Assembly: GCF_007992195.1 (NCBI RefSeq) | Contig: NZ_BJZU01000016.1 | Coordinates: 1 to 64,000, forward strand | DNA length: 64,000 bases | Reading direction: 5' to 3' | DNA from: Methylobacterium oxalidis | GTDB lineage: Bacteria > Pseudomonadota > Alphaproteobacteria > Rhizobiales > Beijerinckiaceae | Part shown: piece by piece, positions 18,306 through 27,780 of the stretch | How the letters are laid out: each line of letters starts with the position of its first letter | How positions within the stretch are numbered: the stretch's first letter is position 1 | Translations under genes and position numbers: made by a program | Notes under the pieces: model-generated | Told to the model about the DNA's origin: nothing | Database searches by the model: none | Seen by the model: the letters and a program-made list of their open reading frames with translations, nothing else

Positions 18306-20347
18306 CCCTTCCGGGCTGGCGCGACTGGGCCTTCGCCGTCAAGACCTACGCGGCCGCGATGCTGGCCCTGTTCCTCGCCATGTGGATCGACCTTCCGCGA
18401 CCCTACTGGGCGCTCGGCACGGTCTACATCACGAGCCAGGTTCTCGCCGGGGCGACGCGCTCGAAGGCGCTGTACCGCGTGCTCGGCACGCTGCTCGGCG
18501 CCGTCGTGTCCGTCGTCCTGGTGCCGAACCTCGCCGACGCGCCGGAACTCCTGACGCTCGCCATCGCGCTCTGGGTCGGCCTCTGCCTGTACGTGTCGCT
18601 CCTCGACCGGACGCCGCGCAGCTACCTGATGATGCTCGGCGGCTACACGGCCGCGCTGATCGGGTTCCCGGCGGTCGGGCAGCCGGGCCAGATGTTCGAC
18701 ACGGCGGTGGCCCGCGCGGAGGAGATCACGCTGGGGATTCTCTGCGCCGCGCTCCTGTCCTCGCTGGTGCTGCCGCAATCGGTAGCGCCCGTGATCGCGG
18801 CCCGGCTGGAGGCTTGGCTCGGCGACGCGCGCGGCTGGGTGGTGGACGTCCTCGGGCGGGCCCGCGCGGCCCGGGACACGCAGGCCAAGAGGCTGCGCCT
18901 CGCCTCCGACGCCGTCGCGTTCGACGCGCTCGCGACGCCGCTGCGGTACGACATGACGGGGGCGGAGCGCTCGGCCGAGGCGATGGCGACGCTGCGCCAG
19001 CACATGCTCATGTTCCTGCCCATCGTCTCGGCGATCGCGGACCGGATTGAGACGCTGGAGCGGGCCGGCGCGCTGCCGCGCCGCGTGCGCAGCCTCCTCG
19101 ACGAGATGGCCGCCTGGCTTGCCGCCGGCACGACCGATCCGGAAACGGCGGCGCGCCTGCGCGCCGAGGCGGACGCGGCGGACCCGGTGCTGCAGGCCCG
19201 CCCGGCCTGGACGGACCTCGTCCTCGCGAGCCTCATGGCGCGCCTGCGCGACTTCATCGACCTGCGGCAGGACACGCGCCTGCTGCAGCGGCACATCGCC
19301 GAGGGCAGGCCGCTGACCCACGACCTCGCCTTCCGCTACACGGCCGCCGCCCGCACGATCCGCCATCGCGACCACGGCATGGCCCTCCTGTCGGCGATCG
19401 GCGTGTTCCTCTCCATCGTGCTCACCTGCACGATCTGGATCGCGACCGGGTGGCCGGACGGCGCCGGCGCGCCGATGATGGCGGCGGTGGGCTGCTGCTT
19501 CTTCGCCGCGCAGGACGACCCCGCGCCGCTCATCGTCGGCTTCGCGAACTCGGCGCTCGTCGGGGCGGTCGGCGCCGGCATCTACCTGTTCGGGGTGCTG
19601 CCGCTGGCCACGAACTTCGAGATGCTGGCCCTCGCCCTGGCGCCGGGCCTGCTCGCCTGCGGCGTGTTCATGACCCGGCCCCGGACCGCGCCGCTCGCGC
19701 TCGGCGCGGCGGTCAACGGCTCGGCGATGATCGCGCTGGAGGGCAGCTACACCGGCGACTTCGCCGCCTTCACCAACACCGCCGTCGCGGTCGTGGCCGG
19801 GATGTGGGTGGCGGCGGCGGTGACCCGGCTCGTGCGCTCGGTCGGGGCCGGCGTGACGGCCGGGCGCCTGCGCCGGGTCAACCGCCGGAGCCTCGCCCGA
19901 GCCGCCGAGCGCCGGGGTGCGCAGAACGGGCTGGAACTCGCCGCCATCATGCTCGACCGGGTGGGGCTGATCGCCCCGAGGCTCGCCGCCCTGCCGCCGG
20001 AGGACGCCGCGTGGACGGCGGACCTCCTCGCCGAGGTCCGGGTCGGGATCAACCTCGTCGAGCTGCGGCGCGACCGGCGCCGGCTCGCGCCGGAGGCGCG
20101 CGACGCGGTGGAGCGGCTCCTCGCCGAGCTGGCGCGGCACTTCCGCAACCGCGCGGCGGCGGCGCCCGACGGCCTCCTCGCGACCCTCGACGCGGCCATC
20201 GGCGCCGCCGGGCAGGACCCGGAACCGCCGGCGCACCGCGCCGCGCTCCTCGGCCTCACCGGCATCCGCCGGGGCCTCTTCCCCGAGGCGCCTCCCTATC
20301 CGGCCGCGGCGGACGCGCGCGCACCTACGGCAGGTTTGGCGGCATGA
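18302..20347 (+). CDS. FUSC-family (AaeB-like) aromatic acid efflux protein
   Basis: A 681-residue inner-membrane protein with two blocks of about five to six membrane helices separated by a large soluble domain, the usual FUSC/AaeB layout and length. The first block begins FAVKTYAAAMLALFLAMWIDLPRPYWAL, close to the family signature; the second block starts near residue 360. Relatives export hydroxylated aromatic acids or fusaric acid with a periplasmic HlyD-type partner. It overlaps MarR upstream and the DUF1656 gene downstream (ATGA at both ends). Together they form the standard MarR/FUSC/DUF1656/HlyD operon. Confidence 0.9.
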   Translation: MTLPGWRDWAFAVKTYAAAMLALFLAMWIDLPRPYWALGTVYITSQVLAGATRSKALYRVLGTLLGAVVSVVLVPNLADAPELLTLAIALWVGLCLYVSLLDRTPRSYLMMLGGYTAALIGFPAVGQPGQMFDTAVARAEEITLGILCAALLSSLVLPQSVAPVIAARLEAWLGDARGWVVDVLGRARAARDTQAKRLRLASDAVAFDALATPLRYDMTGAERSAEAMATLRQHMLMFLPIVSAIADRIETLERAGALPRRVRSLLDEMAAWLAAGTTDPETAARLRAEADAADPVLQARPAWTDLVLASLMARLRDFIDLRQDTRLLQRHIAEGRPLTHDLAFRYTAAARTIRHRDHGMALLSAIGVFLSIVLTCTIWIATGWPDGAGAPMMAAVGCCFFAAQDDPAPLIVGFANSALVGAVGAGIYLFGVLPLATNFEMLALALAPGLLACGVFMTRPRTAPLALGAAVNGSAMIALEGSYTGDFAAFTNTAVAVVAGMWVAAAVTRLVRSVGAGVTAGRLRRVNRRSLARAAERRGAQNGLELAAIMLDRVGLIAPRLAALPPEDAAWTADLLAEVRVGINLVELRRDRRRLAPEARDAVERLLAELARHFRNRAAAAPDGLLATLDAAIGAAGQDPEPPAHRAALLGLTGIRRGLFPEAPPYPAAADARAPTAGLAA

Positions 20348-20553
20348 GCGGCGAACTCGACATCTACGGCGTCTTCGTCCCGAGCCTCGCGGCCGCGATG
20401 CTCGGCGCCTTCCTCCTGTGCCTGATGGCGCGCCGCGTCCTCGCCTGGGCCGGCGTCTACCGACTGGTCTGGCACCGGCCGCTGTTCGACCTCGCCCTCT
20501 ACGTCGTGCTGCTGGGATGCATCGTCTCGGCCGCGATACCCCTGACGTCGTGA
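20344..20553 (+). CDS. DUF1656 (AaeX-like) small membrane protein
   Basis: A 69-residue protein with two predicted membrane helices. It begins MSGELDIYGVFVPSLAAA, the usual DUF1656 opening. Its start codon overlaps the FUSC stop. In aae-type operons this small protein sits between the FUSC pump and the HlyD subunit; its biochemical role is not established. The position and sequence make the identification secure. Confidence 0.9.
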   Translation: MSGELDIYGVFVPSLAAAMLGAFLLCLMARRVLAWAGVYRLVWHRPLFDLALYVVLLGCIVSAAIPLTS

Positions 20554-20584
20554 ACGCTCCCGCACTCCATCGTCGGCCTCATCC

Positions 20585-21526
20585 ATGACACGGCTCATCG
20601 CCCTCTCGTTCCGATTGACGGTCACGCTCGCGATGGTGGCGCTCGCCGCGGTCGTCGGGCTCGCTCTGTGGGACTACTACATGGAGGCGCCCTGGACCCG
20701 GGACGGGCGGGTGCGGGCGGACGTCGTCGCCGTGGCGCCGGACGTCTCGGGCCTCGTCACGCAGGTGCTCGTCGCCGACAACCAGGCGGTGCGGCAGGGC
20801 GACGTGCTGTTCCGGATCGACCCGGAGCGCTTCACGCTGGCGCTCCGCCAGGCCGAGGCGATCGTCGAGGGCCGGAAGGCCGCCGCCGAGCAGGCCGCGG
20901 CCGACTACGCCCGCTACAGCAAGCTGAGCGACGCGGCCGTCTCCCAGCAGAAGGTCGAGGCGGCCCGCGCCGCGGACCTGGAGGCGAAGGCCGCCTACGA
21001 CCAGGCGCTCGCCGACCGCGACCTCGCCAAGCTCAATCTCGAACGCTCCGCCGTGCGCGCCTCCGTCAACGGGCGCATCACCAACATGGAGCTCCGGCCC
21101 GGCGCCTACGTGACCACGGGGCGGGGCGTGATGGCGCTCATCGACGGCGACACCCTGCGGGTCGAAGGGTATTTCGAGGAGACCAAGCTGGCGCGCATCC
21201 ATGTCGGCGACCGGGCGCGGGTCCGGCTGATGGGCGAGCCGACCCCGCTCTCCGGCCATGTCGAGAGCGTCGCGGGCGGCGTCGAGGATCGGGAGCGCTC
21301 GGCGGGCTCGAACCTGCTCGCGAACGTCAACCCGACCTTCGCCTGGGTGCGGCTGGCCCAGCGCATCCCCGTCCGGATCCGGCTCGACGCGGTGCCCCCG
21401 GACGTGAGGCTCGTCGTCGGCCGCACCGCCACGGTGTCGGTCGACGAAGCGGACGAGGCCGGGCGGCCCGGCCTGCTCGGGTCCTGGCGCCGGATCGCGG
21501 GCGCTGCCGCGCCGGGCGGGCGCTGA
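20585..21526 (+). CDS. HlyD-family periplasmic adaptor (AaeA-like)
   Basis: A 313-residue membrane-fusion protein. One N-terminal helix is followed by the biotinyl-lipoyl-like half motif APDVSGLVTQVLVADNQAVRQGDVLFRID, a coiled-coil hairpin (residues 85-150) and the second half motif. It bridges the FUSC inner-membrane pump to an outer-membrane channel. It lies about 30 bases after DUF1656. No outer-membrane (TolC/NodT) gene follows, so the complex must borrow one from elsewhere. Confidence 0.9.
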   Translation: MTRLIALSFRLTVTLAMVALAAVVGLALWDYYMEAPWTRDGRVRADVVAVAPDVSGLVTQVLVADNQAVRQGDVLFRIDPERFTLALRQAEAIVEGRKAAAEQAAADYARYSKLSDAAVSQQKVEAARAADLEAKAAYDQALADRDLAKLNLERSAVRASVNGRITNMELRPGAYVTTGRGVMALIDGDTLRVEGYFEETKLARIHVGDRARVRLMGEPTPLSGHVESVAGGVEDRERSAGSNLLANVNPTFAWVRLAQRIPVRIRLDAVPPDVRLVVGRTATVSVDEADEAGRPGLLGSWRRIAGAAAPGGR

Positions 21527-21717
21527 GCGAGCCCCTTTTCCGCCCGTCATCGTGAGGCGCCGCAGCGCCGGGACGAGGCCCGCGACGGCGTCCGGCGTGA
21601 ACAGGAACTCCGACCCGTCCGGCAGAAGCAGGCCGTCGGATCGGAGTGCTCCGGTATCGGAACGATCGCGAGGCGCGGCCGCGGGCTTCGCGCCCGCGGA
21701 AGCGCGTGCCCGCCTCA

Positions 21718-21758
21718 GGCCGACCTGCTCAGGCCGACTTGCTCAGGCCGATTTGCGG
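21718..21758. repeat. Three imperfect 14-bp tandem repeats at the end of the DUF892 gene
   Basis: A unit close to CAGGCCGACCTGCT is repeated three times with single-base changes, and the DUF892 stop codon falls within it. It is probably slippage at the gene end; no function is evident. Confidence 0.6.
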
Positions 21759-22267
21759 CCCGATCCGCCCTCGGCGGCGGCGCCCTCGACGTTGATGCGC
21801 TCGGCGATCTGCGTGAGGAGCTGGTCGGTCTTCTTCTCCTCCTGCAGGGTCTCGTCGAGGAGCTTGGCGGCGTCGCCGTAGCCGAGCTGGGCCGCCCAGG
21901 TCTTCAGCGTGCCGTAGCGGGCGATCTCGTAGTGCTCCACCGCCTGGGCGCAGGCCGCCAGCACGGCGTCGGCCGCCGGGCTGTCGCCGAAATCCTCCAG
22001 ATCCTCCTCCATCTCGGCCGTCAGCCCCTGCATCGCCTCGCAGGTCTTGGCGCGGGCGGACTTGCCGATGATCTCGAACACCTGCTGCAGGCGCTCGACC
22101 TGGTTGGCGCTCTCCTCGGCGTGGGTCTCGAACGCCTGGCGCAGCTCCTCGTGATCGGCCGCCTTGGCGGACTTCTTCAGCGCACGCACGGACTGTTTCT
22201 CCGCGTAATAAACGTCCTTGAGCGTCTCGTAGAAAGCATCGTGCAAGGTTTTATCTTTGGTGGCCAT
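21743..22267 (-). CDS. Ferritin-like DUF892 (YciE/YciF) protein
   Basis: A 174-residue four-helix ferritin-like protein. It opens with LHDAFYETLKDVYYAEKQSVRALKK, and the conserved acidic and histidine residues HAEESANQVERL, EHYEIARYGTL and LLDETLQEEKKTD fit the family's di-iron site. YciE/YciF proteins are stress-induced and commonly sit near general stress genes. The C-terminal tail (AAAEGGSGRKSA) is encoded partly by a short tandem repeat. It is monocistronic, with about 270 bases before the next divergent gene. Confidence 0.9.
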   Translation of the reverse strand: MATKDKTLHDAFYETLKDVYYAEKQSVRALKKSAKAADHEELRQAFETHAEESANQVERLQQVFEIIGKSARAKTCEAMQGLTAEMEEDLEDFGDSPAADAVLAACAQAVEHYEIARYGTLKTWAAQLGYGDAAKLLDETLQEEKKTDQLLTQIAERINVEGAAAEGGSGRKSA

Positions 22268-22540
22268 GTCGTCGCGCCTTCCGGATCAGAAATGAACGGG
22301 CGTCCGGGAGTGGTCTCACCGGCATCCCTTGCCGTGAGAACGTGGCAGCAGGCTCGCGGCTCCACTCAGAAACCTGTGCGCGGCTCGAAATTTTCCGGGA
22401 ACTTTATCCGGTGGTCCGCCACGGTACGCCGCGCATCCGCGCGGGCGCCGACGCGTCGTCTCGCCGCCCGACCGGTCGTCGGAGCCGCGGAACGGCACAT
22501 CGCGGGTGCGGTTGGACAGATGTGCAGACGGGAGGCGTGG

Positions 22541-22735
22541 ATGCTCGAGATCATGCGGACGGCCCCACTGATGTTCGCCCTCGGCCTGAGCGCGGTCTAC
22601 GCACAGAATCCGGCGCCCGGTGCGCCGACGACCGCCCAGGACGACAGCGGCATCGGCCCCTGGCCGTGGGTGATCATGGTGGTCCTGCTGATGGCGGCCC
22701 TCATCTGGAACTACCAGCGGCGCCGGGGCCGCTGA
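22541..22735 (+). CDS. Small exported or single-pass membrane protein
   Basis: A 64-residue protein with a signal-peptide-like start (MLEIMRTAPLMFALGLSAVYAQ) and a C-terminal helix (WPWVIMVVLLMAALIW) followed by a basic end. GGGAGG lies five bases before the ATG, which fixes the start well. The frame is open far upstream, but those residues mirror the DUF892 gene. The family is not recognised. Confidence 0.6.
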   Translation: MLEIMRTAPLMFALGLSAVYAQNPAPGAPTTAQDDSGIGPWPWVIMVVLLMAALIWNYQRRRGR

Positions 22736-22820
22736 GGCGGCGCGCGGACGGGCCGGCCGATAAGACCCTGCAAACGCCTCGCGTGCGATCGTGCCCGCCG
22801 ATCCCGTCGGTTGGCAGACC

Positions 22821-25523
22821 ATGGCCCGCGCGCAGTCCTCCACCTCTCTCGCGAAGCGCCTCGGGCGCGCCGTTCTCAGCGCCGTTCTGATCGCGCTCTT
22901 CGTCGGGACGGGCCTCGGCGTCGTGAGCGAGGTCAACCGCTACGCGACCGACAAGCGCGAGGCGCTGCGCACCGTGGCGAGCGTCTTCGCGAGCGCCACC
23001 GCCAAGGCGCTCGCGGCGGGCGACGTCGAGGCCGCCGAGAGCGCCCTGCGGGCCATCGCCGCGCAGCGCGACTTCACCTACGTCGCGCTGGCGCGCCGGG
23101 ACGGGTCGCTGTTCGCCGAGCAGGGGCTCGGCCTGCGCCTGAGCGACGACCTCGATCTCGGCGGGGAGGACGGGCTCTCGCCGCTCGATCTCGCCCGGAC
23201 CCGCTCCGTCCGCCTCAGCGTGCCGGTGGTCGACGGGGGCCGGGAGGTCGGCACGGTCACGGTGGTGGCCGAGACCGCGGACCTCGCCGGGCGCGTGCTC
23301 GCGGTGCTCCGGAACGCGGCGTTGGCGGCCGCCCTGGCCCTCGCCATCGGCCTCATCGTGGCCTGGCGCCTTCAGCGGACCCTGACCGACCCGCTGCGCG
23401 CGCTCGCCGAGACCATGAACGCCGTGCGCGAGGGGCACGACTACACGAAGCGCGCCGCCGTCTCGACGAACGACGAGGTCGGCGCCCTGGCGGCGACCTT
23501 CAACGGGCTGCTGACCGCGATCCGGGACCGCGACAGCGCGCTCGCGCAACACCGCGCGAGCCTCGAGCAGCAGGTCAGCGACCGGACGGTCGACCTGCGG
23601 GAGGCCAAGGAGATGGCCGAGGCGGCCAACGCCGCGAAATCGACCTTCCTCGCCACCATGAGCCACGAGATCCGCACGCCGATGAACGGCATGCTGGTGA
23701 TGGCCGAGCTCCTGGCCGCCGCCGCCGACCTGCCGGCCCGGCAGCGCCGCTACGCCGAGGTGATCGCGCGCTCCGGCCAGAGCCTGCTCGCCATCATCAA
23801 CGACATCCTGGACTTCGCGAAGGTCGAGGCCGGCAAGCTCGAACTGGAGCGGATCCCGGTCTCCCCGGCGGAGCTCGTCGACACGGTCGTCACCCTGTTC
23901 GGCGAGCGCGCCCGCGCGAAGGGCCTCGACATCGCCGCGCACGTCGCGCCGGGCGTGCCGGCCACCTTCGCGGGCGATCCCGTCCGCCTCGGTCAGGTTC
24001 TCGGCAACTTCGTCAACAACGCCCTCAAGTTCACCGAGACAGGTCACGTCCTGATCCGGGTCGCGGCGCTCGACGGGGACCGCGTCGAGATCGGGGTCAG
24101 CGACACCGGCATCGGCATCCCGGCCGACAAGCTGCCGACGATCTTCTCGGCCTTCTCCCAGGCCGACCAGTCAACCACGCGCCGCTTCGGCGGGACGGGG
24201 CTCGGGCTCTCGATCGCGCAGTCGCTGGTGGAGGCGATGGGCGGCGAGATCGGCGTTTCGAGCACGGTCGGCGCGGGCTCGACCTTCTGGATCCGCCTGC
24301 CGGTCGAGGCGCTCTCCGCCGCGGCGCCGGTGCGGCGGCTCCCGGCGGTGTCGCCTGTCGTCCGCTGCGAGGGTCTCGGCTCCGCGACGGAGGCTGCCGT
24401 GCGCGAAGCTCTCGTCGAGGCCGGCTTCGCGCCCGGCGCGGGCGGCGGCCCGGCCCACCTGATCGCCACCGCCACGTCCCTGTCGGGGCTCGGGCGCCGG
24501 CCGGAGGGGGCGGGCCGCGTCCTCGCCCTGGCGCCGATGGGCGACCCGACCGGCGCGCAGGTGCTCAAGCTCGGCCTCGCCGACGAGGTCCTGCGCTGGC
24601 CCCTCGTCCAGGCCGAGTGGGGCGCGGCGCTCGCCGCGCTCGCCGAGGACCGTCCCTTCACGAGCGTCGAGCCCCGCGCCCGGCCGGAGCCGGCGCTGCC
24701 GCGCTTCGAGGGGCTCAGCGTCCTCGTGGCGGACGACAACGTGGTCAACCGCGAGGTGGCGGCCGAGGCCCTGCACCGGTGCGGCGTCACCGCGATCCGC
24801 ATGGCCGAGGACGGGCGGCAGGCGCTGGACCTCGCCCGCGGCGGCGGCTTCGACCTCATCCTCATGGACGGCAGCATGCCCGTTCTCGACGGGTTCGACG
24901 CGTCCCGCGCGATCCGGGCCGGCGAGGCCGAGGCCGGCACGCGTCGGGTGCCGATCTTCGCGCTCACCGCGCACGTCATCGGCACGGCGGCCGACGCATG
25001 GCGGGAGGCCGGCATGGACGGCGTGCTGGTGAAACCCTTCACGCTCGCCGACCTCGCCCGGGTCCTCGCCTCCGTCGCGCCGTCGGCGGCCGAGCGCGCC
25101 GAGCCGGAGGCGGCCTCCGCCGAACAGCCCCCTTCGCCGCGCGACGAGCCCGCCGAGGCGCCCCTCCTCGACCTCCACACGCTGGCGAGCCTGTCCGAGA
25201 TGGCCGAGGCGAGCGGGCCCGTCTTCGTCGAGCGCCTGCTGCGCCTGTTCCGGGAGCACGCGCCGACGGCTCTCGACGCGCTGCAGGCTGCGGTCGCGGC
25301 CGGGGACGTCGCCGCCGTCGCGAGCGCGGCCCACAACCTGAAGTCGATGAGCGCGAATATCGGCGCCGCCGCCCTCGCGCAGAACCTCGCGCAGGTGGAG
25401 CGGGCCGCCCGCGTCGACGGAACGTGCTGCGAGCACGCGCTCCTGCCGACGCTGCGGTCCTTGTGCGAGGAGACCTGCGCCGCGCTGGAGGGCCACTTCG
25501 CGCAGCAGCGGCGTGCGGCCTGA
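22821..25523 (+). CDS. Hybrid sensor histidine kinase with receiver and Hpt domains
   Basis: About 900 residues, BarA-like architecture. An N-terminal membrane helix, a periplasmic sensor of about 130 residues, a second helix and a HAMP domain lead to the phosphoacceptor histidine near residue 282 ([11 protein letters not shown]). The ATPase domain carries NALKFT, DTGIGIP and [10 protein letters not shown] receiver domain follows with its aspartate near 683 (LILMDGSMP), then an Hpt domain ([14 protein letters not shown]). A full phosphorelay is thus encoded in one chain. The start is ATG at 22821; a GTG at 22791 is an alternative. The output partner may be the HD-GYP regulator downstream, but that is inference from proximity. 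Confidence 0.93.
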   Translation: MARAQSSTSLAKRLGRAVLSAVLIALFVGTGLGVVSEVNRYATDKREALRTVASVFASATAKALAAGDVEAAESALRAIAAQRDFTYVALARRDGSLFAEQGLGLRLSDDLDLGGEDGLSPLDLARTRSVRLSVPVVDGGREVGTVTVVAETADLAGRVLAVLRNAALAAALALAIGLIVAWRLQRTLTDPLRALAETMNAVREGHDYTKRAAVSTNDEVGALAATFNGLLTAIRDRDSALAQHRASLEQQVSDRTVDLREAKEMAEAANAAKSTFLATMSHEIRTPMNGMLVMAELLAAAADLPARQRRYAEVIARSGQSLLAIINDILDFAKVEAGKLELERIPVSPAELVDTVVTLFGERARAKGLDIAAHVAPGVPATFAGDPVRLGQVLGNFVNNALKFTETGHVLIRVAALDGDRVEIGVSDTGIGIPADKLPTIFSAFSQADQSTTRRFGGTGLGLSIAQSLVEAMGGEIGVSSTVGAGSTFWIRLPVEALSAAAPVRRLPAVSPVVRCEGLGSATEAAVREALVEAGFAPGAGGGPAHLIATATSLSGLGRRPEGAGRVLALAPMGDPTGAQVLKLGLADEVLRWPLVQAEWGAALAALAEDRPFTSVEPRARPEPALPRFEGLSVLVADDNVVNREVAAEALHRCGVTAIRMAEDGRQALDLARGGGFDLILMDGSMPVLDGFDASRAIRAGEAEAGTRRVPIFALTAHVIGTAADAWREAGMDGVLVKPFTLADLARVLASVAPSAAERAEPEAASAEQPPSPRDEPAEAPLLDLHTLASLSEMAEASGPVFVERLLRLFREHAPTALDALQAAVAAGDVAAVASAAHNLKSMSANIGAAALAQNLAQVERAARVDGTCCEHALLPTLRSLCEETCAALEGHFAQQRRAA

Positions 25524-25550
25524 CGGGGCCGGCGCCCGCAATCCGAGGGG

Positions 25551-26282
25551 TCAGGCCGGTTCCTCGGCCGGGCAGGGCTGCCCGCCGGGCAGGACGACCT
25601 CGTCCCGGCCGTTGACGCTCTTACCTTCGCGCACCGGCCACACGGTCGTGTAGGAGAAATCCCACCCGTTCAGCACGGGCACGTACCGGAAGATCGCGTG
25701 GTACCGCATTCTCACCTCGGCCATGACGAAGCGCGCGCCGCTGAGCCTCATCCCCATCGGCGCCGGGCCGATCGTCGCCGAGACCTTCCGGGGCACGTCC
25801 TTCTGCGCGGCGCTGGAGCAGACCTTGGCGACGTACGCGTCCCGCACCCGGTAGACGCCGGCCGAGGTCAGCACGATCCGCGCGTCGCCGACATCGAAGG
25901 GCGTCGCGACGGCCTGGGCGGCTGCGTAGACCTCGTCGAGGCTCTGGAAGTCGTTGCGCGAGATCAGGTCCGCCATCGTGCTGGCGCCATGCGCGAGGCG
26001 CCGGCCCGTGGAGAAGGCGCGCGGGACATCGACGGTGGCGCTGAAGAGGAGGAGCAGGACGGGCGCGATCAGCGCGAACTCGACCGCGGTGACGCCGCCG
26101 CGGGCCGGCCCGAACCGGCGCAGCAGAAGGCGGAGGGATGGTGCGGCGGCGCCGGGCCGGCCCCGCGCGGCCTCGCGCGGATCTTCGCGGGTCAGGGCCG
26201 GGCCGCAGCCTGCGCCGGCTCCCGGCGCGGCTCGCGCCGGAGGGCTTTCACCCACGAATGGACGGATCGACGGAGGCATCGA
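25551..26282 (-). CDS. TadE-like pilus assembly protein
   Basis: The C-terminal 190 residues are secure: the TadE-type membrane segment GVTAVEFALIAPVLLLLFSA is followed by a soluble domain with two cysteines (VAKVCSSAAQ and GGQPCPAEE). The start is uncertain. The open frame goes back to 26441, but TadE proteins usually begin 10-30 residues before the helix, so a GTG or TTG start after 26282 is possible. TadE-type minor pseudopilins belong to the Flp/Tad pilus system. The gene is oriented opposite to the other two Tad-type genes here, and no tad motor genes are in the window. Confidence 0.75.
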   Translation of the reverse strand, partial: SMPPSIRPFVGESPPARAAPGAGAGCGPALTREDPREAARGRPGAAAPSLRLLLRRFGPARGGVTAVEFALIAPVLLLLFSATVDVPRAFSTGRRLAHGASTMADLISRNDFQSLDEVYAAAQAVATPFDVGDARIVLTSAGVYRVRDAYVAKVCSSAAQKDVPRKVSATIGPAPMGMRLSGARFVMAEVRMRYHAIFRYVPVLNGWDFSYTTVWPVREGKSVNGRDEVVLPGGQPCPAEEPA

Positions 26283-26621
26283 AGGGGCTCGACCAGCACA
26301 CGCACCCGTTCCTGATGCGCCCGCAAGTGCCAATGCCCGGTAAAGCGATTCCCGCCGGATTGGCTTGTCAACCGATTTGCCTGGCGCCGCCCCTCGAAAG
26401 CGGCGGCGCCGGACAGGTTCGGGGCCGAACCATGAATGCAAGTTAAAGTTATGCTCTCGGCCGATGCTTCGCGTGGTTTCGCTTGCGCGAGCAAGCAGTC
26501 ATTCACAGGCGCGAGGAAGCAAGATGAGGCCGCGAATGCTTGCTCGAACGATTTGGCAACTCTTTTCGCCGTAGGACTGTGTCGGGTAGGGAGGCGACCG
26601 GGCTCGGGCAGGGGATTTTCG

Positions 26622-27668
26622 ATGCGTGTGGTCGTCCTCGACGACGCAGAACTGAACAACCTCCTGATGATGGAGGCCCTGCGCCCTATTCTAGGTTGCG
26701 AGGCGCGGGATTTCACGCGCCCGGCCGAGGCGCTGGCCTACGCCCAGGCGCACGCGGACGATCTCGGCGCCATCCTCACCGACTACGACATGCCCGGCAT
26801 GAACGGCGTCGCCTTCATCACGGCGATCCGCTCGGTGCCGGCGCTGGCCACCGTGCCGATCGTGATGGTGACGAGCATCGAGGAGCGGCGCCTGCGCCGC
26901 GAGGCCCTGGAGGCCGGGGCCACCGACTTCCTGAACAAGCCCTGCGACCCGATCGAGATCCGCGCCCGCGTCGCCAACCTCCTGGCGCTGAGCCGGGCCT
27001 ACCGGCAGCAGCGGGACCACGCCGCCCTCCTGGAGCGCGAGGTCGCGGCCGCCGTCGCGACCGTGGAGGCGCGCGAGCGCGAGATCATCACCCTGCTGAT
27101 GCGGGCGGCCGAGCACCGCGACACCGACACCGGCAACCACATCGCCCGCGTCGCGGCCTTCGTGGACCTGACCGCGCAGGCCCTGGGCTTCACGGCCGAG
27201 GAGTGCCGCCAGATCAGCCTCGCCTCGACGATGCACGACGTCGGCAAGATCGCCGTGCCGGATGCCATCCTGCTCAAGCCCGGCCCCCTGACCGGGGAGG
27301 AGCGCGCCGTGATGGAGCGCCACGCCGAGCGCGGCCAGCGCATCCTGGAGAGCAGCACCTCGCCGATCGTCCGGCTCGCCGCCGAGATCGCGGGCACCCA
27401 CCACGAGCGCTGGGACGGCAGCGGATACCCGAGCGGCATCAAGGGCGAGGCGATCCCGCTCTCGGGCCGGATCGTCGCGGTAGCCGATGTCTTCGACGCT
27501 CTCACGACCGAGCGCCCCTACAAGGCCGCCTGGACGCCGGAGAAAGCCCGCGTCTTCCTCCTCGACAATGCAGGCACCCATTTCGACCCGCGAGTCGTTG
27601 CGGCATTCCTGAGCCGCTGGCCAGATATCGTCGCGCAGGTTGCGTCTGCAACGAGCAAAGCGGCCTGA
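26622..27668 (+). CDS. HD-GYP response regulator (cyclic-di-GMP phosphodiesterase)
   Basis: A 348-residue protein whose start is supported by an AGGGG sequence upstream. The N-terminal receiver domain opens with VVVLDDAELNN and has the phosphoacceptor in ILTDYDMPGMNG. After a coiled-coil linker, the HD-GYP domain has HIARV, the metal ligands in STMHDVGKIAVPD, and HHERWDGSGYPSG carrying the GYP motif. Such proteins degrade cyclic-di-GMP when phosphorylated. It lies between Tad-type pilus genes, which fits control of attachment or motility, and close to a hybrid kinase that could feed it. Confidence 0.93.
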   Translation: MRVVVLDDAELNNLLMMEALRPILGCEARDFTRPAEALAYAQAHADDLGAILTDYDMPGMNGVAFITAIRSVPALATVPIVMVTSIEERRLRREALEAGATDFLNKPCDPIEIRARVANLLALSRAYRQQRDHAALLEREVAAAVATVEAREREIITLLMRAAEHRDTDTGNHIARVAAFVDLTAQALGFTAEECRQISLASTMHDVGKIAVPDAILLKPGPLTGEERAVMERHAERGQRILESSTSPIVRLAAEIAGTHHERWDGSGYPSGIKGEAIPLSGRIVAVADVFDALTTERPYKAAWTPEKARVFLLDNAGTHFDPRVVAAFLSRWPDIVAQVASATSKAA

Positions 27669-27780
27669 TCTTGCACCTTTTAGTAAGTATACGTGTGATG
27701 TCCGGTGCAGTGATCCTTAACCCGCGCGCCCGTATCGTCGGGGAGATGGTGCAGGATACTGGTTCGGCGACCGATCGATC

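Noticed and set aside
17744..20236. 830-residue minus-strand open frame
   Set aside because: It mirrors the FUSC gene; its composition (Arg, His, Gly, Gln) is typical of antisense frames in GC-rich DNA.
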